Shown: positions 1-7,766 of the stretch, one piece after another
How the letters are laid out: each line of letters starts with the position of its first letter
Numbering within the stretch: the first letter of the stretch is position 1
Source: Paenibacillus puerhi
GTDB taxonomy: Bacteria > Bacillota > Bacilli > Paenibacillales > NBRC-103111
DNA length: 64,000 bases
NCBI RefSeq assembly: GCF_009846885.1
Contig: NZ_WUWM01000010.1
Location: 1 to 64,000 of the forward strand
Direction of reading: 5' to 3'
Notes under the pieces: model-generated
Seen by the model: only the letters and a program-made list of their open reading frames with translations
What the model was told of the DNA's origin: nothing
Database searches by the model: none
Translations under genes and position numbers: made by a program

Positions 1-58
1 GAGTTGCTTGATGAGCACCTTCCATGGAGTCCAGCAGTTAGGCAACATTGTACATAAC

Positions 59-108
59 GCAAAGCCTATGGATTCTCATGAACCATGGGCTTTTCTTTTT
101 CAATACAC
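59..108 (+). terminator. Intrinsic terminator of a gene left of the window
   Basis: An 11-bp stem (AAAGCCTATGG pairing with CCATGGGCTTTT, with G-U pairs) closes an A/T-rich loop and is followed by a T-rich tail. It probably ends a plus-strand transcript that starts outside the window. The open frame running through it at 8-208 has no ribosome binding site and is not considered a gene. Confidence 0.6.
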
Positions 109-141
109 CTGGTTATTAGACGCTTACACTCTATATAGAAG

Positions 142-206
142 AAACCCGCTTTGCCGGGTGTTCGGCAAACCGAAAGGTTCACGGAACGCCCCGCAAGCGG
201 GTCTTT
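142..206 (-). terminator. Composite hairpin terminating the minus-strand MFS gene
   Basis: Read on the minus strand, ACCCGCTTGC and GCAAAGCGGGT form the outer stem, with inner stems between them. A pyrimidine-rich TTTCTTC tail follows. It lies just past the stop of the minus-strand transporter gene, the expected place for its terminator. Confidence 0.55.
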
Positions 207-227
207 GACGGTTGGAAATGAACTGGC

Positions 228-1436
228 TCAGGCGCCTGCCGTATGAACCTCGTTAGCAGGAGCAGGCAGTTCAGCTTCTCGGGCTTTTTTCGAGAAGAAA
301 GGAATCGCCAGGGCGCAGGCAATGGAGATCAGCAGGAGCATAATGAACGGAAGCCCGTGCAGATTTTCGATCCCCAATATCCAGACAAGGATCACGACCC
401 GCGACCCGATCAAGAGCCACTCCCGCCAAATCAATAAACGGGCCTGCTCGATAGCCGAGTGCTTGCTGATCAACCGGAAGTGCTCCGTGTTCCATACGGT
501 TCCGAAATAAAACATACCTATGGTCATCAGGATGTTCGAGATAACGAGAAATACCGACACCTGCAGAAGCGGAAACAGGAACCCCGTGCTCATCGCCACA
601 ACGCCGATCACAAGCCAGCGACGTTCAGGCACGCGCAGTTTCCGATAGAGCAGCATGGCGCCCATGGTGGACAACGTATAGAGAACGTTCAGCAGGGCGA
701 TGACGAGCTTGTCGCCGGAAACGGAGAAGGTGAAGATCAGCGTAAATAAATTGTGAAACTGCAAGACGACGCCCGCTGCCAAACAAGAGGGGACCATCCA
801 CCGCAACGCGCTGTACGAGAACACCTGCCGGAAGCTGATGCTCTGAAAGACAGTCCCCGACTGATCCGACAGCGTGATTTTTGGAATGAAGAAGGATACG
901 ACCATCAGAATGGTGACAAAGACGAGCATGAGCATAAAGGAGCCGTTATATCCGATCCATTGAATCACCAAGGCGGATATGACCGGATTGATGATCGAGA
1001 TGACCTGTCCGACGATACTGGCCGTGGCGAAGTACTGCTCGAAATCCTTCCCCTTGCCGATCAGGCTCAAGGTGATGTTTTGAGTAGAGGCGTAGGTTCC
1101 CCACATAATCCCGACCGGGGTAGCCAGTATGGCCATCCAGAGCAGCCGGTTATCCAGCGTCAGAGTCGTCAACAGAAGAAAGGTCAGGCCGCCGCAAACG
1201 GCCGTAATCTGGATCAGCAGTCTCGTCGTGAAATGGGTAAGCAGCCGGGAGCTCGTAGCGAAGGAAAAGCCCCAGGCCAGGAACATAATCAGGTTGAACC
1301 AGGCGACATCGAAGATCCGATGGCTTTGTTCCCAAATATATAGATTTACGAAAATTCCGATATAGTTGAAAATGATCGTGGAGGACGCGTTCATCAACAG
1401 CATTCTGCGTACGGTTCCGGTAAGCTGCAAGCTCAT
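228..1436 (-). CDS. MFS-type multi-pass membrane transporter
   Basis: A 402-residue, very hydrophobic protein with about twelve predicted membrane segments in two halves, the size and layout of a major facilitator superfamily transporter. It starts near the N-terminus with a helix around residues 18-34 and ends in a short charged, cytosolic-looking tail. The ATG start at 1436 is preceded on the minus strand by a GGGAGTGG ribosome binding site. It resembles the YqgE-type putative transporters of Bacillales, but nothing in the sequence identifies a substrate. It is monocistronic: it diverges from the EamA gene at 1710 and ends in the hairpin at 142-206. Membership of a transporter family is fairly sure; the substrate is unknown. 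Confidence 0.8.
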   Translation of the reverse strand: MSLQLTGTVRRMLLMNASSTIIFNYIGIFVNLYIWEQSHRIFDVAWFNLIMFLAWGFSFATSSRLLTHFTTRLLIQITAVCGGLTFLLLTTLTLDNRLLWMAILATPVGIMWGTYASTQNITLSLIGKGKDFEQYFATASIVGQVISIINPVISALVIQWIGYNGSFMLMLVFVTILMVVSFFIPKITLSDQSGTVFQSISFRQVFSYSALRWMVPSCLAAGVVLQFHNLFTLIFTFSVSGDKLVIALLNVLYTLSTMGAMLLYRKLRVPERRWLVIGVVAMSTGFLFPLLQVSVFLVISNILMTIGMFYFGTVWNTEHFRLISKHSAIEQARLLIWREWLLIGSRVVILVWILGIENLHGLPFIMLLLISIACALAIPFFSKKAREAELPAPANEVHTAGA

Positions 1437-1609
1437 TCCACTCCCTTGAGTCTAGTTGTTTTGATTGGTTATTCTTGGAATCATGACTTGCGGCTGACTT
1501 GCCCCTGTACGGCAGTCTGCGGTATGAACGACGGCTCTATTATATATGATTTTGGATGGCTTGGTAAGATGGCGAATTCCATATCTTTCTTCCGGGGAAA
1601 CTATTCATG

Positions 1610-1638
1610 TTGTGTTAGGTTTATATTTCTGTTATATT
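1610..1638 (+). promoter_or_regulatory. Candidate sigma-A promoter for the EamA gene
   Basis: TTGTGT (1610-1615) and TATATT (1633-1638) are separated by 17 bases, about 70 bases before the EamA transporter start. The -35 box is imperfect and the region is AT-rich, so this is only a candidate. Confidence 0.35.
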
Positions 1639-1709
1639 TCACTGTTGGCAGGGGTCTTTCATGAGACCGACATGCGGGTGGGTGAGGGATTCTAGTAAAG
1701 AGGTTGAAC

Positions 1710-2627
1710 ATGGAAAAAAACAACCGATGGAGGGCTATCGTTTATGTGCTGATCGGTGCGGCATCTTACGGTGTGCTATCCAGTGTGGTGAAGCTGGCCT
1801 ACGGGGAAGGATTTACAGCGGGAGAAGTGACGGGAAGTCAGGTCTTGACGGGCTGCTTGGCCATGTGGCTGCTCAGCATTCCGCAGTGGCGTCGCTTCCG
1901 GCAACTGTCGGGTGCTACCGTTGCCAAAATGATCGGTAGCGGAACGTTTACAGGGATGACGGGTATATTCTACTACCAGTCGCTCCAGAAGCTGGATGCC
2001 TCGTTTGCGGTATTGCTGCTGTTTCAATTCGTATGGATGGGCCTCGCGGCGGAATGGCTGTTCCTTCGCAGGCGTCCCGGGCGGATGCAGATTGCGGGAG
2101 CGGTCGTCGTGGGGGGCGGTACGCTGCTTGCCTCAGGGCTTTTGGGCGGGAGTCAACCGGCCTATGATGGACTGGGCATTATGCTCGGGCTGCTTGCTGC
2201 CGTTTCCTATACGTTATCTATGTATGTTAGCGGCCGAGTAGCCACTGAGGTGCCTGCGACACTCAGAAGCGCCTGTATTCTGACGGGAGCTACTATTTTG
2301 ACGCTGATGGTATATCCGCCTCATTTTATATGGAATGGATCGCTGCTGGCCGGATTATGGCTCTGGGCGCTTGTCCTGGGCTTGTTCGGGATGATTCTGC
2401 CTCCGTATCTGTTCGCGAAGGGGGCGCCGAAGCTGAACACCGGCCTGACCACTATTCTTGGCTCCGTTGAGCTGCCGGTCGTTATGCTCTGCTCGGTTTG
2501 GCTGCTCCGGGAACATGCAGATGGCTGGCAATGGCTCGGGGTTGCGATTATTCTGATGGGGATAGGCGTATCCGAATGGAAAGGCCGCTTCCCGTTCCGA
2601 AGGAAAAACAAAGCATCTGCGACTTAG
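1710..2627 (+). CDS. EamA/DMT-family transporter (RhaT/YdcZ-like exporter)
   Basis: A 305-residue protein with about ten membrane helices arranged as two EamA repeats, each of roughly 140 residues. This is the usual design of drug/metabolite transporter superfamily exporters in the cytoplasmic membrane. The first repeat begins after a short basic N-terminus (MEKNNRW) and the C-terminus is a basic tail (RRKNK). The ATG at 1710 is preferred over an in-frame TTG at 1704 because the AAAGAGG Shine-Dalgarno at 1697-1703 then lies six bases upstream. It is a single gene with its own terminator just downstream. Substrates of this family range from amino acids to nucleotides and cannot be read from the sequence. 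Confidence 0.85.
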   Translation: MEKNNRWRAIVYVLIGAASYGVLSSVVKLAYGEGFTAGEVTGSQVLTGCLAMWLLSIPQWRRFRQLSGATVAKMIGSGTFTGMTGIFYYQSLQKLDASFAVLLLFQFVWMGLAAEWLFLRRRPGRMQIAGAVVVGGGTLLASGLLGGSQPAYDGLGIMLGLLAAVSYTLSMYVSGRVATEVPATLRSACILTGATILTLMVYPPHFIWNGSLLAGLWLWALVLGLFGMILPPYLFAKGAPKLNTGLTTILGSVELPVVMLCSVWLLREHADGWQWLGVAIILMGIGVSEWKGRFPFRRKNKASAT

Positions 2628-2636
2628 CCTCGTCTT

Positions 2637-2668
2637 GCGGCCGCTCTCCGAACGGAGGCGGCCTTTTC
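2637..2668 (+). terminator. Terminator after the EamA transporter gene
   Basis: GGCCGCTCTCC and GGAGGCGGCC form a GC-rich stem with a four-base loop, followed by TTTTCC. It sits ten bases after the EamA stop codon. Confidence 0.75.
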
Positions 2669-2811
2669 CATTTACTTGCTTTTATCGAGTCGCGGATAAA
2701 GGTCTGGCGGCGCTGTCATCCGCCGCACTTTCGCAACAAACCGAAACAAATCCGGCTTTGCCGCGTATAACAGAGCAGCGTATCATCGAAAATTCGATAA
2801 GCAAAATCTAG

Positions 2812-2840
2812 TGCAACATTTTTAAAGACGGGTACGTTTA
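2812..2840 (+). promoter_or_regulatory. Candidate ECF (sigma-W-type) autoregulatory promoter
   Basis: TGCAAC at 2812-2817 and CGTTTA at 2835-2840 are separated by 17 bases. They resemble the TGAAAC, 16-17 bases, CGTA pattern recognised by sigma-W-like ECF factors. The site lies directly upstream of the ECF sigma gene, where an autoregulatory promoter is expected. Confidence 0.45.
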
Positions 2841-2866
2841 TAAGGTTGCAAGAGAGGGGGATCACC

Positions 2867-3427
2867 TTGGTAGCGCCAGATTTGATCAAGGCTGCCCAGA
2901 TGGGCGATCGCGACGCTCTAATTACCCTATTGCGAGAAATAGAGAATCATGTTTATCGCACGGCTTATTACATTCTGGGCAACGAGCAGGACGCGCTTGA
3001 CGCGGCCCAGGAAGCTTTAATCCGAATTTATACCAAAATCAACTCCTACGAAGAAAAAGCTCAGTTCAAGACGTGGGTACAGCGCATCGTTACCAATCTT
3101 TGTATCGACAAATTCCGTCGCACGAAGCCAACGGTCTCGATCGAGCAGCATGATATGAGCTTTACCGATCACAAAACGGTGGAAGACGAGGTTATGTCTA
3201 CGTATATCGCTCAAGACATTCGGGAGGCGATCGACAAGCTCCCCGAGCACCATCGCTCCGTGGTCGTACTCAGGTATTTGCAGGATTTCTCGTATAATGA
3301 GATTGCGGAATCACTGGATCTCCCCATCAATACGGTCAAGTCGTATTTATTCCGGGCGAGACAGCAGCTGCAGGGCATATTGAAGGATTACAACAAGCAA
3401 CAACGCAGCGATGCGGTGCGGGGATAA
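2867..3427 (+). CDS. ECF-subfamily RNA polymerase sigma factor (sigma-W-like)
   Basis: A 186-residue protein with the two-domain layout of extracytoplasmic-function sigma factors. Region 2 lies around residues 20-90 (DAAQEALIRIY, then FKTWVQRIVTNLCIDKFRR) and region 4 around 120-180 (LPEHHRSVVVLRYLQDFSYN, then the helix-turn-helix with INTVKSYLFRAR). It would direct RNA polymerase to envelope- or stress-response promoters. The TTG start at 2867 is chosen because the purine-rich AGAGGGGG at 2853-2860 is well spaced; an upstream in-frame TTG at 2846 would place that site inside the coding region. An anti-sigma gene follows after 54 bases, so the two probably form an operon, with the sigma factor held at the membrane until a signal arrives. 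It is closest in character to SigW, but its exact ECF group is not settled. Confidence 0.92.
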   Translation: MVAPDLIKAAQMGDRDALITLLREIENHVYRTAYYILGNEQDALDAAQEALIRIYTKINSYEEKAQFKTWVQRIVTNLCIDKFRRTKPTVSIEQHDMSFTDHKTVEDEVMSTYIAQDIREAIDKLPEHHRSVVVLRYLQDFSYNEIAESLDLPINTVKSYLFRARQQLQGILKDYNKQQRSDAVRG

Positions 3428-3481
3428 GCTAAGCAGCAGTAGAGTCGGTATACGAATCGTTAGGAAAGGTAGTGTACGGGG

Positions 3482-4834
3482 ATGATGTGTCAAGAGGTGA
3501 TCGAACTGATGCAGAGATACCTTGATCGGGATCTCGAAGAAACCGAATACCGCCGGATGCTGGGGCATCTGCAGCAGTGTCCGGATTGCTCTGAACTGTT
3601 CGAACGTCTTGTTCATGTATCGACTGAGCTGGAGAGCTTGCCAAAGGTTATGCCTCCTTATAGCCTGGTCGATGCGATATTGCCTGAAATTGAGCGGATG
3701 GAGGCAGGTATCGGGGGAAAAGAAGCCGGATGGCTCTTCCCCGCCCAGGAGGAAGCCGCGGGACAAAGCGCTGAGCAGCCGGACGATTTGACATCTCGGA
3801 CGCGCTCTAGACAAAAGCTTGGCTGGCGCGGCCAGGTGCGCGAATGGATATCGTTCCCTGTGCTGGGCGGCGTAGTCGCCGCCGGATTGATCTTCGGCTT
3901 TTTCGCCTTTCAGCAGGATCTCGCAGTCAAAAATAAGATGGCGGAGGAGGTAGCTTCGAAGTCCGATCGGTTGTTGAGTACGCCTCAGTTAACCAACAAG
4001 GCGTCAACCGGCAGCAGCGATTCTTTGTCTGCCGCCGGCAGCAACAGGGCCGATGCTACCACGGCTCCGCCCGCGGTGGAAGGAGGCGGGGGGCAGCAGC
4101 CGTTTGACGCGAGTCAGCCGGCGAAGCCTGAGGAGAAGCAGGCCCAGCCTGAAGCCGGACAGACCCCGGCTACTGAAGGGCAGCCGTCTGGCGGGACGGC
4201 CCCCAAGCCGGCGCCAGGAGCAGGCGCCGTACAACCCCCTGCAAGAGCGGAGACGCCTAAGTCGGGTGAAGAGGATCGCAAGCCGGCGGCCAGTTCGGCT
4301 TTGCCGGTCCCGCAGGAGCCTGTCTCAGGTCTTCCCTCCCCGGGCGAGCAGAAGATAGATGACCAGCAGGGTGCCGTTAGCAAGGGCTTGCCTCCGTCCG
4401 GTAGCGTTAACGGGGATCAGCCTCCTGTGGCCGGGACGCCGGCTGACGGCCGTGCAGATGAAATCAACCGGCCGATGGGTCTGGCCGTCCCAGACGAACG
4501 GGAGTCTGCTCAAGATCCGAACAACCACGGATCCGCGGATCGGATGATCGGGCCGAGTTATACGATTTCCGGAATTCCGTCTGCACCGAAGCATGATCTT
4601 CCGTCCAAGGATGGCAACTATCAGGCGGTGGTCAAGGACAATCAGGTGTTCGTCCATGACAAGAGCGGCAAGGAAGTCTACGCATCCAAATTCGACCAGT
4701 GGAACGGCGCGGACCGTATCGAATTGGTCGAATGGAATGGACCTAAACTCAAATACGCAGTTAAAATGAACGAGCAGACAAGAACGTTCGAGATCGATCT
4801 GGAGACGCTAACCGAGATCGAGATCAAAAACTGA
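3482..4834 (+). CDS. Membrane anti-sigma factor with zinc-finger domain and long extracytoplasmic linker
   Basis: A 450-residue protein. The N-terminus is a zinc anti-sigma (ZAS/zf-HC2) domain with H29, C33 and C36 in the H-x3-C-x2-C motif (HLQQCPDC). One membrane helix at about residues 123-145 follows (FPVLGGVVAAGLIFGFFAF). The region outside the membrane is about 300 residues long: a Pro/Ala/Gly/Glu-rich, probably disordered stretch (about 165-355), then a compact C-terminal domain of about 95 residues rich in beta-strand-like segments (NYQAVVKDNQVFVHDKSGKE). RsiW-type partners are usually near 200 residues, so this one is unusually long. It follows the ECF sigma gene and is presumed to sequester that factor. 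Release may occur by regulated proteolysis, as for RsiW, but no cleavage site is identified here. Confidence 0.88.
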   Translation: MMCQEVIELMQRYLDRDLEETEYRRMLGHLQQCPDCSELFERLVHVSTELESLPKVMPPYSLVDAILPEIERMEAGIGGKEAGWLFPAQEEAAGQSAEQPDDLTSRTRSRQKLGWRGQVREWISFPVLGGVVAAGLIFGFFAFQQDLAVKNKMAEEVASKSDRLLSTPQLTNKASTGSSDSLSAAGSNRADATTAPPAVEGGGGQQPFDASQPAKPEEKQAQPEAGQTPATEGQPSGGTAPKPAPGAGAVQPPARAETPKSGEEDRKPAASSALPVPQEPVSGLPSPGEQKIDDQQGAVSKGLPPSGSVNGDQPPVAGTPADGRADEINRPMGLAVPDERESAQDPNNHGSADRMIGPSYTISGIPSAPKHDLPSKDGNYQAVVKDNQVFVHDKSGKEVYASKFDQWNGADRIELVEWNGPKLKYAVKMNEQTRTFEIDLETLTEIEIKN

Positions 4835-4883
4835 CTCGTTTTGATAATGGTTGCTTCGAGTACCGGGGCAGCAGGTTCAAGGA

Positions 4884-4935
4884 GGGATTACGTCGAATCC
4901 GTGAAACGGTTTTGACGTAATCCCTTCGTTGTTGT
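4884..4935 (+). terminator. Terminator of the sigma/anti-sigma operon
   Basis: A perfect 11-bp inverted repeat, GGGATTACGTC and GACGTAATCCC, is followed by the T-rich TTCGTTGTTGTT. It lies 50 bases after the anti-sigma stop codon. Confidence 0.75.
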
Positions 4936-4983
4936 TATGATAAATGAACGGTATACCCATAAGAATGATTCTAGCGGAGTTGG

Positions 4984-6009
4984 ATGAGAATGGACTACAA
5001 GCAGGCGCTAAAGCAGATTGCGAAGGGACAGGTTGCTCCCGTATACATAGCTTACGGTTCTGAAAGCTATCTGATTCAGGAGCTTGTGCATCGCTTGACC
5101 GATAAGCTGATCCCTGAGGATCAGCGGGCATTCGCTGTCGGCAGGTATGACCTGGCGGAGACGTCGATCGATGCCGTGCTGGAAGAGGCGGAAACGCTGC
5201 CTTTCCTGGCCGAACGGAAGCTGGTCGTCGCCTCGGGCGCCGCGTTCCTGACGGGAGCCAAAGATACGGGCAAGGTGGAGCATAATCTGGATCGTCTGGC
5301 CGCTTATTTAAAATCCCCGGCCGACTTTACGGTATTGGTGTTGACCGTGGATGCCGAGAAGCTGGATGAACGCAAGAAAATCGTCAAAGCTCTGAAGGAA
5401 GCGGATGCCCTTATTCCCTGCGGAATGCTAGGCGAGGCGGAGCTGATCCAGTGGGTTCAGCAGCAGGCAGGGAAGGCGGGGTTTTCTTTTGCCCCCGGCG
5501 CAGTGGAGCAATTAATCCAGTTCACAGGCACCAGTCTGCAGGCGCTTGTGAAAGAGATCGAGAAATGCTATCTCTACATTGGAGCGGGCGGGACGATAAC
5601 CGGAGCTGATCTCGATCAGCTGGTGACGAAGACCGTGGAGCAGGACATTTTTCAAATGGTCGAGCACATCGTGCAAATGCGGATGGAGCAGGCGTTCACC
5701 ATGCTGGCCGAGCTGCTGCGCCGTAAGGAAGAGCCGATCAAGATCGTGATTCTGATCGCCCGGCAGTTTCGCATTATGCTGCAGGTGAAGGATCTGATGC
5801 AGCAGGGCTATTCCCAGCAGCAGGTCGCCTCTCAGATCGGCCTCCATCCCTACGCCGTCAAGATCGCCGCCGGCCATGCGGGCCGGTTCGAAGCGAAGCA
5901 GCTGATGCTTATTCTCCAGCAGCTAGGTGAGCTGGACTATCAGATGAAGAGCGGCAAGATCGATAAGGTGCTAGGGCTCGAGATGTTTCTGTTGAAGCTG
6001 GCTGCCTGA
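4984..6009 (+). CDS. holA: DNA polymerase III delta subunit
   Basis: A 341-residue protein matching the delta subunit of the clamp loader (YqeN in B. subtilis), which opens the beta sliding clamp for loading at replication forks. Recognisable segments are the N-terminal P-loop-like fold without a working Walker A (PVYIAYGSESYLIQEL), TLPFLAERKLVVASG, and the C-terminal EEPIKIVILIARQFRIMLQ and YQMKSGKIDK, all typical of Firmicutes HolA. The ATG at 4984 and a second in-frame ATG at 4990 (MDYKQAL) both lie close to a GGAG at 4976; either could be used. Its place next to rpsT, convergent across a shared terminator, is conserved in Bacillales. The comE competence operon that precedes this gene in B. 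subtilis is not in the window. Confidence 0.95.
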   Translation: MRMDYKQALKQIAKGQVAPVYIAYGSESYLIQELVHRLTDKLIPEDQRAFAVGRYDLAETSIDAVLEEAETLPFLAERKLVVASGAAFLTGAKDTGKVEHNLDRLAAYLKSPADFTVLVLTVDAEKLDERKKIVKALKEADALIPCGMLGEAELIQWVQQQAGKAGFSFAPGAVEQLIQFTGTSLQALVKEIEKCYLYIGAGGTITGADLDQLVTKTVEQDIFQMVEHIVQMRMEQAFTMLAELLRRKEEPIKIVILIARQFRIMLQVKDLMQQGYSQQQVASQIGLHPYAVKIAAGHAGRFEAKQLMLILQQLGELDYQMKSGKIDKVLGLEMFLLKLAA

Positions 6010-6043
6010 CAGGGCAGCCCCAGCCCTGGGCGTCTTGAGCAGA

Positions 6044-6092
6044 CGAAAAAAGACCATGCAGCCTCCCGAAGGGGCGCATGGTCTTTGCTTTT
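6044..6092. terminator. Bidirectional terminator between holA and rpsT
   Basis: A perfect 11-bp stem, AAAGACCATGC (6049-6059) with GCATGGTCTTT (6076-6086), is preceded by an A-run (6044-6048, a T-run on the minus strand) and followed by T-rich sequence. It can therefore end both convergent transcripts. Confidence 0.85.
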
Positions 6093-6114
6093 GTCGCATG
6101 CTTGTATGTGTCGC

Positions 6115-6387
6115 TTAGCCTTGAGCGGCAAGCGCGTTAAGCTTTTTAGCGAGGCGGGATTTCTTGCGGGCAGCGGTATTTTTATGCACGAGACCTTTGG
6201 TCGCTGCTTGGTCCAGCTTTCTGCTGGCAGTGATCAAAGCTTCCTTAGCGGTTTCTACGTTGCTGCCTGCTGCGGCCGTTTCAAAAGCTTTCACAGCAGT
6301 ACGAAGCGCGGATTTGTGAGATGCGTTACGCTGACGGCGCTTCTCGCTCACTTTCACACGTTTAATCGCGGATTTAATGTTTGGCAT
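6115..6387 (-). CDS. rpsT: 30S ribosomal protein S20
   Basis: A 90-residue, strongly basic protein beginning [18 protein letters not shown], the conserved start of bacterial S20, a primary binder of 16S rRNA in the 30S subunit. The length fits the family (about 85-90). The ATG at 6387 has a perfect GGAGGTGA ribosome binding site a few bases upstream on the minus strand. The reading frame stays open for 15 more codons upstream, but that extension has no homology and would swallow the ribosome binding site. It is monocistronic, convergent with holA and divergent from gpr, with a good sigma-A promoter upstream. Confidence 0.97.
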   Translation of the reverse strand: MPNIKSAIKRVKVSEKRRQRNASHKSALRTAVKAFETAAAGSNVETAKEALITASRKLDQAATKGLVHKNTAARKKSRLAKKLNALAAQG

Positions 6388-6453
6388 GTGACGTTCACCT
6401 CCTACTACAACTTGCGAACAATCATGTGGCATGATTTGTTGACAACTCTAGAT

Positions 6454-6482
6454 ATTCTAACATGGGCATTTCCAAATTGCAA
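6454..6482 (-). promoter_or_regulatory. Sigma-A promoter of rpsT
   Basis: On the minus strand, TTGCAA (plus 6477-6482) and TAGAAT (plus 6454-6459) are 17 bases apart, with a TG dinucleotide one base before the -10 box (extended -10). About 65 bases separate it from the rpsT start codon. Confidence 0.65.
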
Positions 6483-6581
6483 TAGAGTGAAGTAAAACGT
6501 ATGCAAGCGCTCCATGCATAAGGAATAAGGATTTATCGCACTCTAAGTGGCGATAGCCGACTAAGAAGGGGGAGCCGCTCG

Positions 6582-7580
6582 ATGAGTTTGGATTTAAGCG
6601 CCTATTCGGTGCGAACGGACCTGGCTTTGGAAGCGCATGATCTGGCAGCGTCCTCCGGGACCTCCATTCCCGGGGTGCAGATGTCCAAGCGGGAGGATCA
6701 GGGCATCCGTATCAGTCTTATCGATATTACGTCGCAAGAAGGATCGCAGGCGATAGGGAAGCTGCCGGGCCATTATATAACGATTGACGTGCCGGAGCTG
6801 CGCAAGCAAGATACCGATCTGCAGAACCGGGTAGCTACCCTTTTTGCCCAAGAGTTCGAGAAATTCCTCGTTAAGCTGAACATTCCGGCTAACGCAAGCG
6901 TGCTGATCATCGGACTGGGCAACTGGAATGTCACGCCGGATGCACTCGGGCCCCTGGTAGTGGAGAATGTGATGGTGACCCGGCATTACTTCGAGCTGAT
7001 GCCTGGCGAAGTAAGCCCGGGATACAGGCCGGTCAGCTCGGTTGCGCCCGGCGTTCTGGGTACGACGGGGATCGAAACCGGCGATATCGTTCAGGGGATC
7101 GTGGAACGCTCCAAACCCGATCTGGTCATCGCGATCGATGCCTTGGCCTCTCTTTCGCTGGAGCGGGTGAACACGACGATCCAGATCGCAGATACCGGCA
7201 TTCATCCGGGCTCGGGGATCGGCAACAAGCGGAAAGGGCTGACGCTGGAATCGCTGGGCGTGCCGGTTATCGCGATCGGCGTGCCGACGGTCGTCTATGC
7301 TTCTACTATTGTCAACAATGCGTTTGACATGATGCATGCGCATTTTGCGAGGCAGACGTCCAATACGGGCCAGATTCTGGGGTTGATGGATACGATGCAG
7401 GAGCGGGAACGGTTGGAGCTTGTGAAAGAGGTCCTGAACCCGCTAGGCCACGATCTGCTGGTCACGCCCAAGGAGATCGATCAATTTATCGAGGATATCG
7501 CCAATATTATCGCCAGCGGGCTGAATGCAGCTCTGCATCAGGCGGTGGATGTGGACAATGTGTCCGCCTATACGCACTGA
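6582..7580 (+). CDS. gpr: GPR endopeptidase (germination protease)
   Basis: A 332-residue protein matching Gpr, the aspartic-type protease that degrades small acid-soluble spore proteins at germination. Typical segments are the N-terminal VRTDLALEA, GLGNWNVTPDALGPLVV, IDALASLSLERVNTTIQI and ADTGIHPGSGIGNKRKG; the last two hold the conserved catalytic-region aspartates. In the family the protein is made as a zymogen and loses a short N-terminal propeptide. The ATG start has an AAGGGGGAG ribosome binding site. Its position ahead of spoIIP is the conserved sporulation pair. It is expected to be forespore-expressed, but no clear sigma-F/G promoter could be identified in the upstream 190 bases. 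A very large hairpin follows the stop codon. Confidence 0.96.
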   Translation: MSLDLSAYSVRTDLALEAHDLAASSGTSIPGVQMSKREDQGIRISLIDITSQEGSQAIGKLPGHYITIDVPELRKQDTDLQNRVATLFAQEFEKFLVKLNIPANASVLIIGLGNWNVTPDALGPLVVENVMVTRHYFELMPGEVSPGYRPVSSVAPGVLGTTGIETGDIVQGIVERSKPDLVIAIDALASLSLERVNTTIQIADTGIHPGSGIGNKRKGLTLESLGVPVIAIGVPTVVYASTIVNNAFDMMHAHFARQTSNTGQILGLMDTMQERERLELVKEVLNPLGHDLLVTPKEIDQFIEDIANIIASGLNAALHQAVDVDNVSAYTH

Positions 7581-7583
7581 CGG

Positions 7584-7643
7584 CGTCACAGAACAAGCCT
7601 GCTCTTTCGCTCAAGGCGAAAGAGCAGGCTTCTTCTGTGACGA
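7584..7643 (+). terminator. Large hairpin after gpr
   Basis: CGTCACAGAA and AAGCCTGCTCTTTCGC pair almost perfectly with GCGAAAGAGCAGGCTT and TTCTGTGACG around a five-base loop, giving about 26 base pairs. There is no clean T-run after it, so it may act as a processing or stability element as well as a terminator. Confidence 0.6.
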
Positions 7644-7766
7644 AAACAAGTTCTATCTCTTTGCGAGGACTCATAGAGTAGTTACTAGAGAATCGGGGGA
7701 GCACCGTTTCCCCGTACGATGCCAGCAGCGATCGATGCCGGTCCGAAGCAAAGGAGGAATAGAACG

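Noticed and set aside
56-203. Possible c-di-GMP-I (GEMM) riboswitch: ACGCAAAGCC and GGCAAACCGAAAGG both occur here
   Set aside because: The two hallmark segments are in the wrong order and about 100 bases apart, and each is part of a terminator-like hairpin. No gene downstream on the same strand would use it.
1446-1664. 72-codon open frame between the two transporter genes
   Set aside because: No ribosome binding site, odd composition, and it covers the region where the divergent promoters should lie.
4902-4919. TGAAAC and CGTA near each other, a possible ECF promoter before holA
   Set aside because: They are only eight bases apart and are part of the terminator hairpin.
6388-6432. N-terminal extension of S20
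   Set aside because: It would include the GGAGGTGA ribosome binding site as codons, and S20 always starts at MPNIKSA-like sequence.
6480-6581. Sigma-F or sigma-G promoter for gpr
   Set aside because: GTATG (6499) and CATAAGG (6517) are only 13 bases apart, too close for either sporulation sigma factor, so no call was made.
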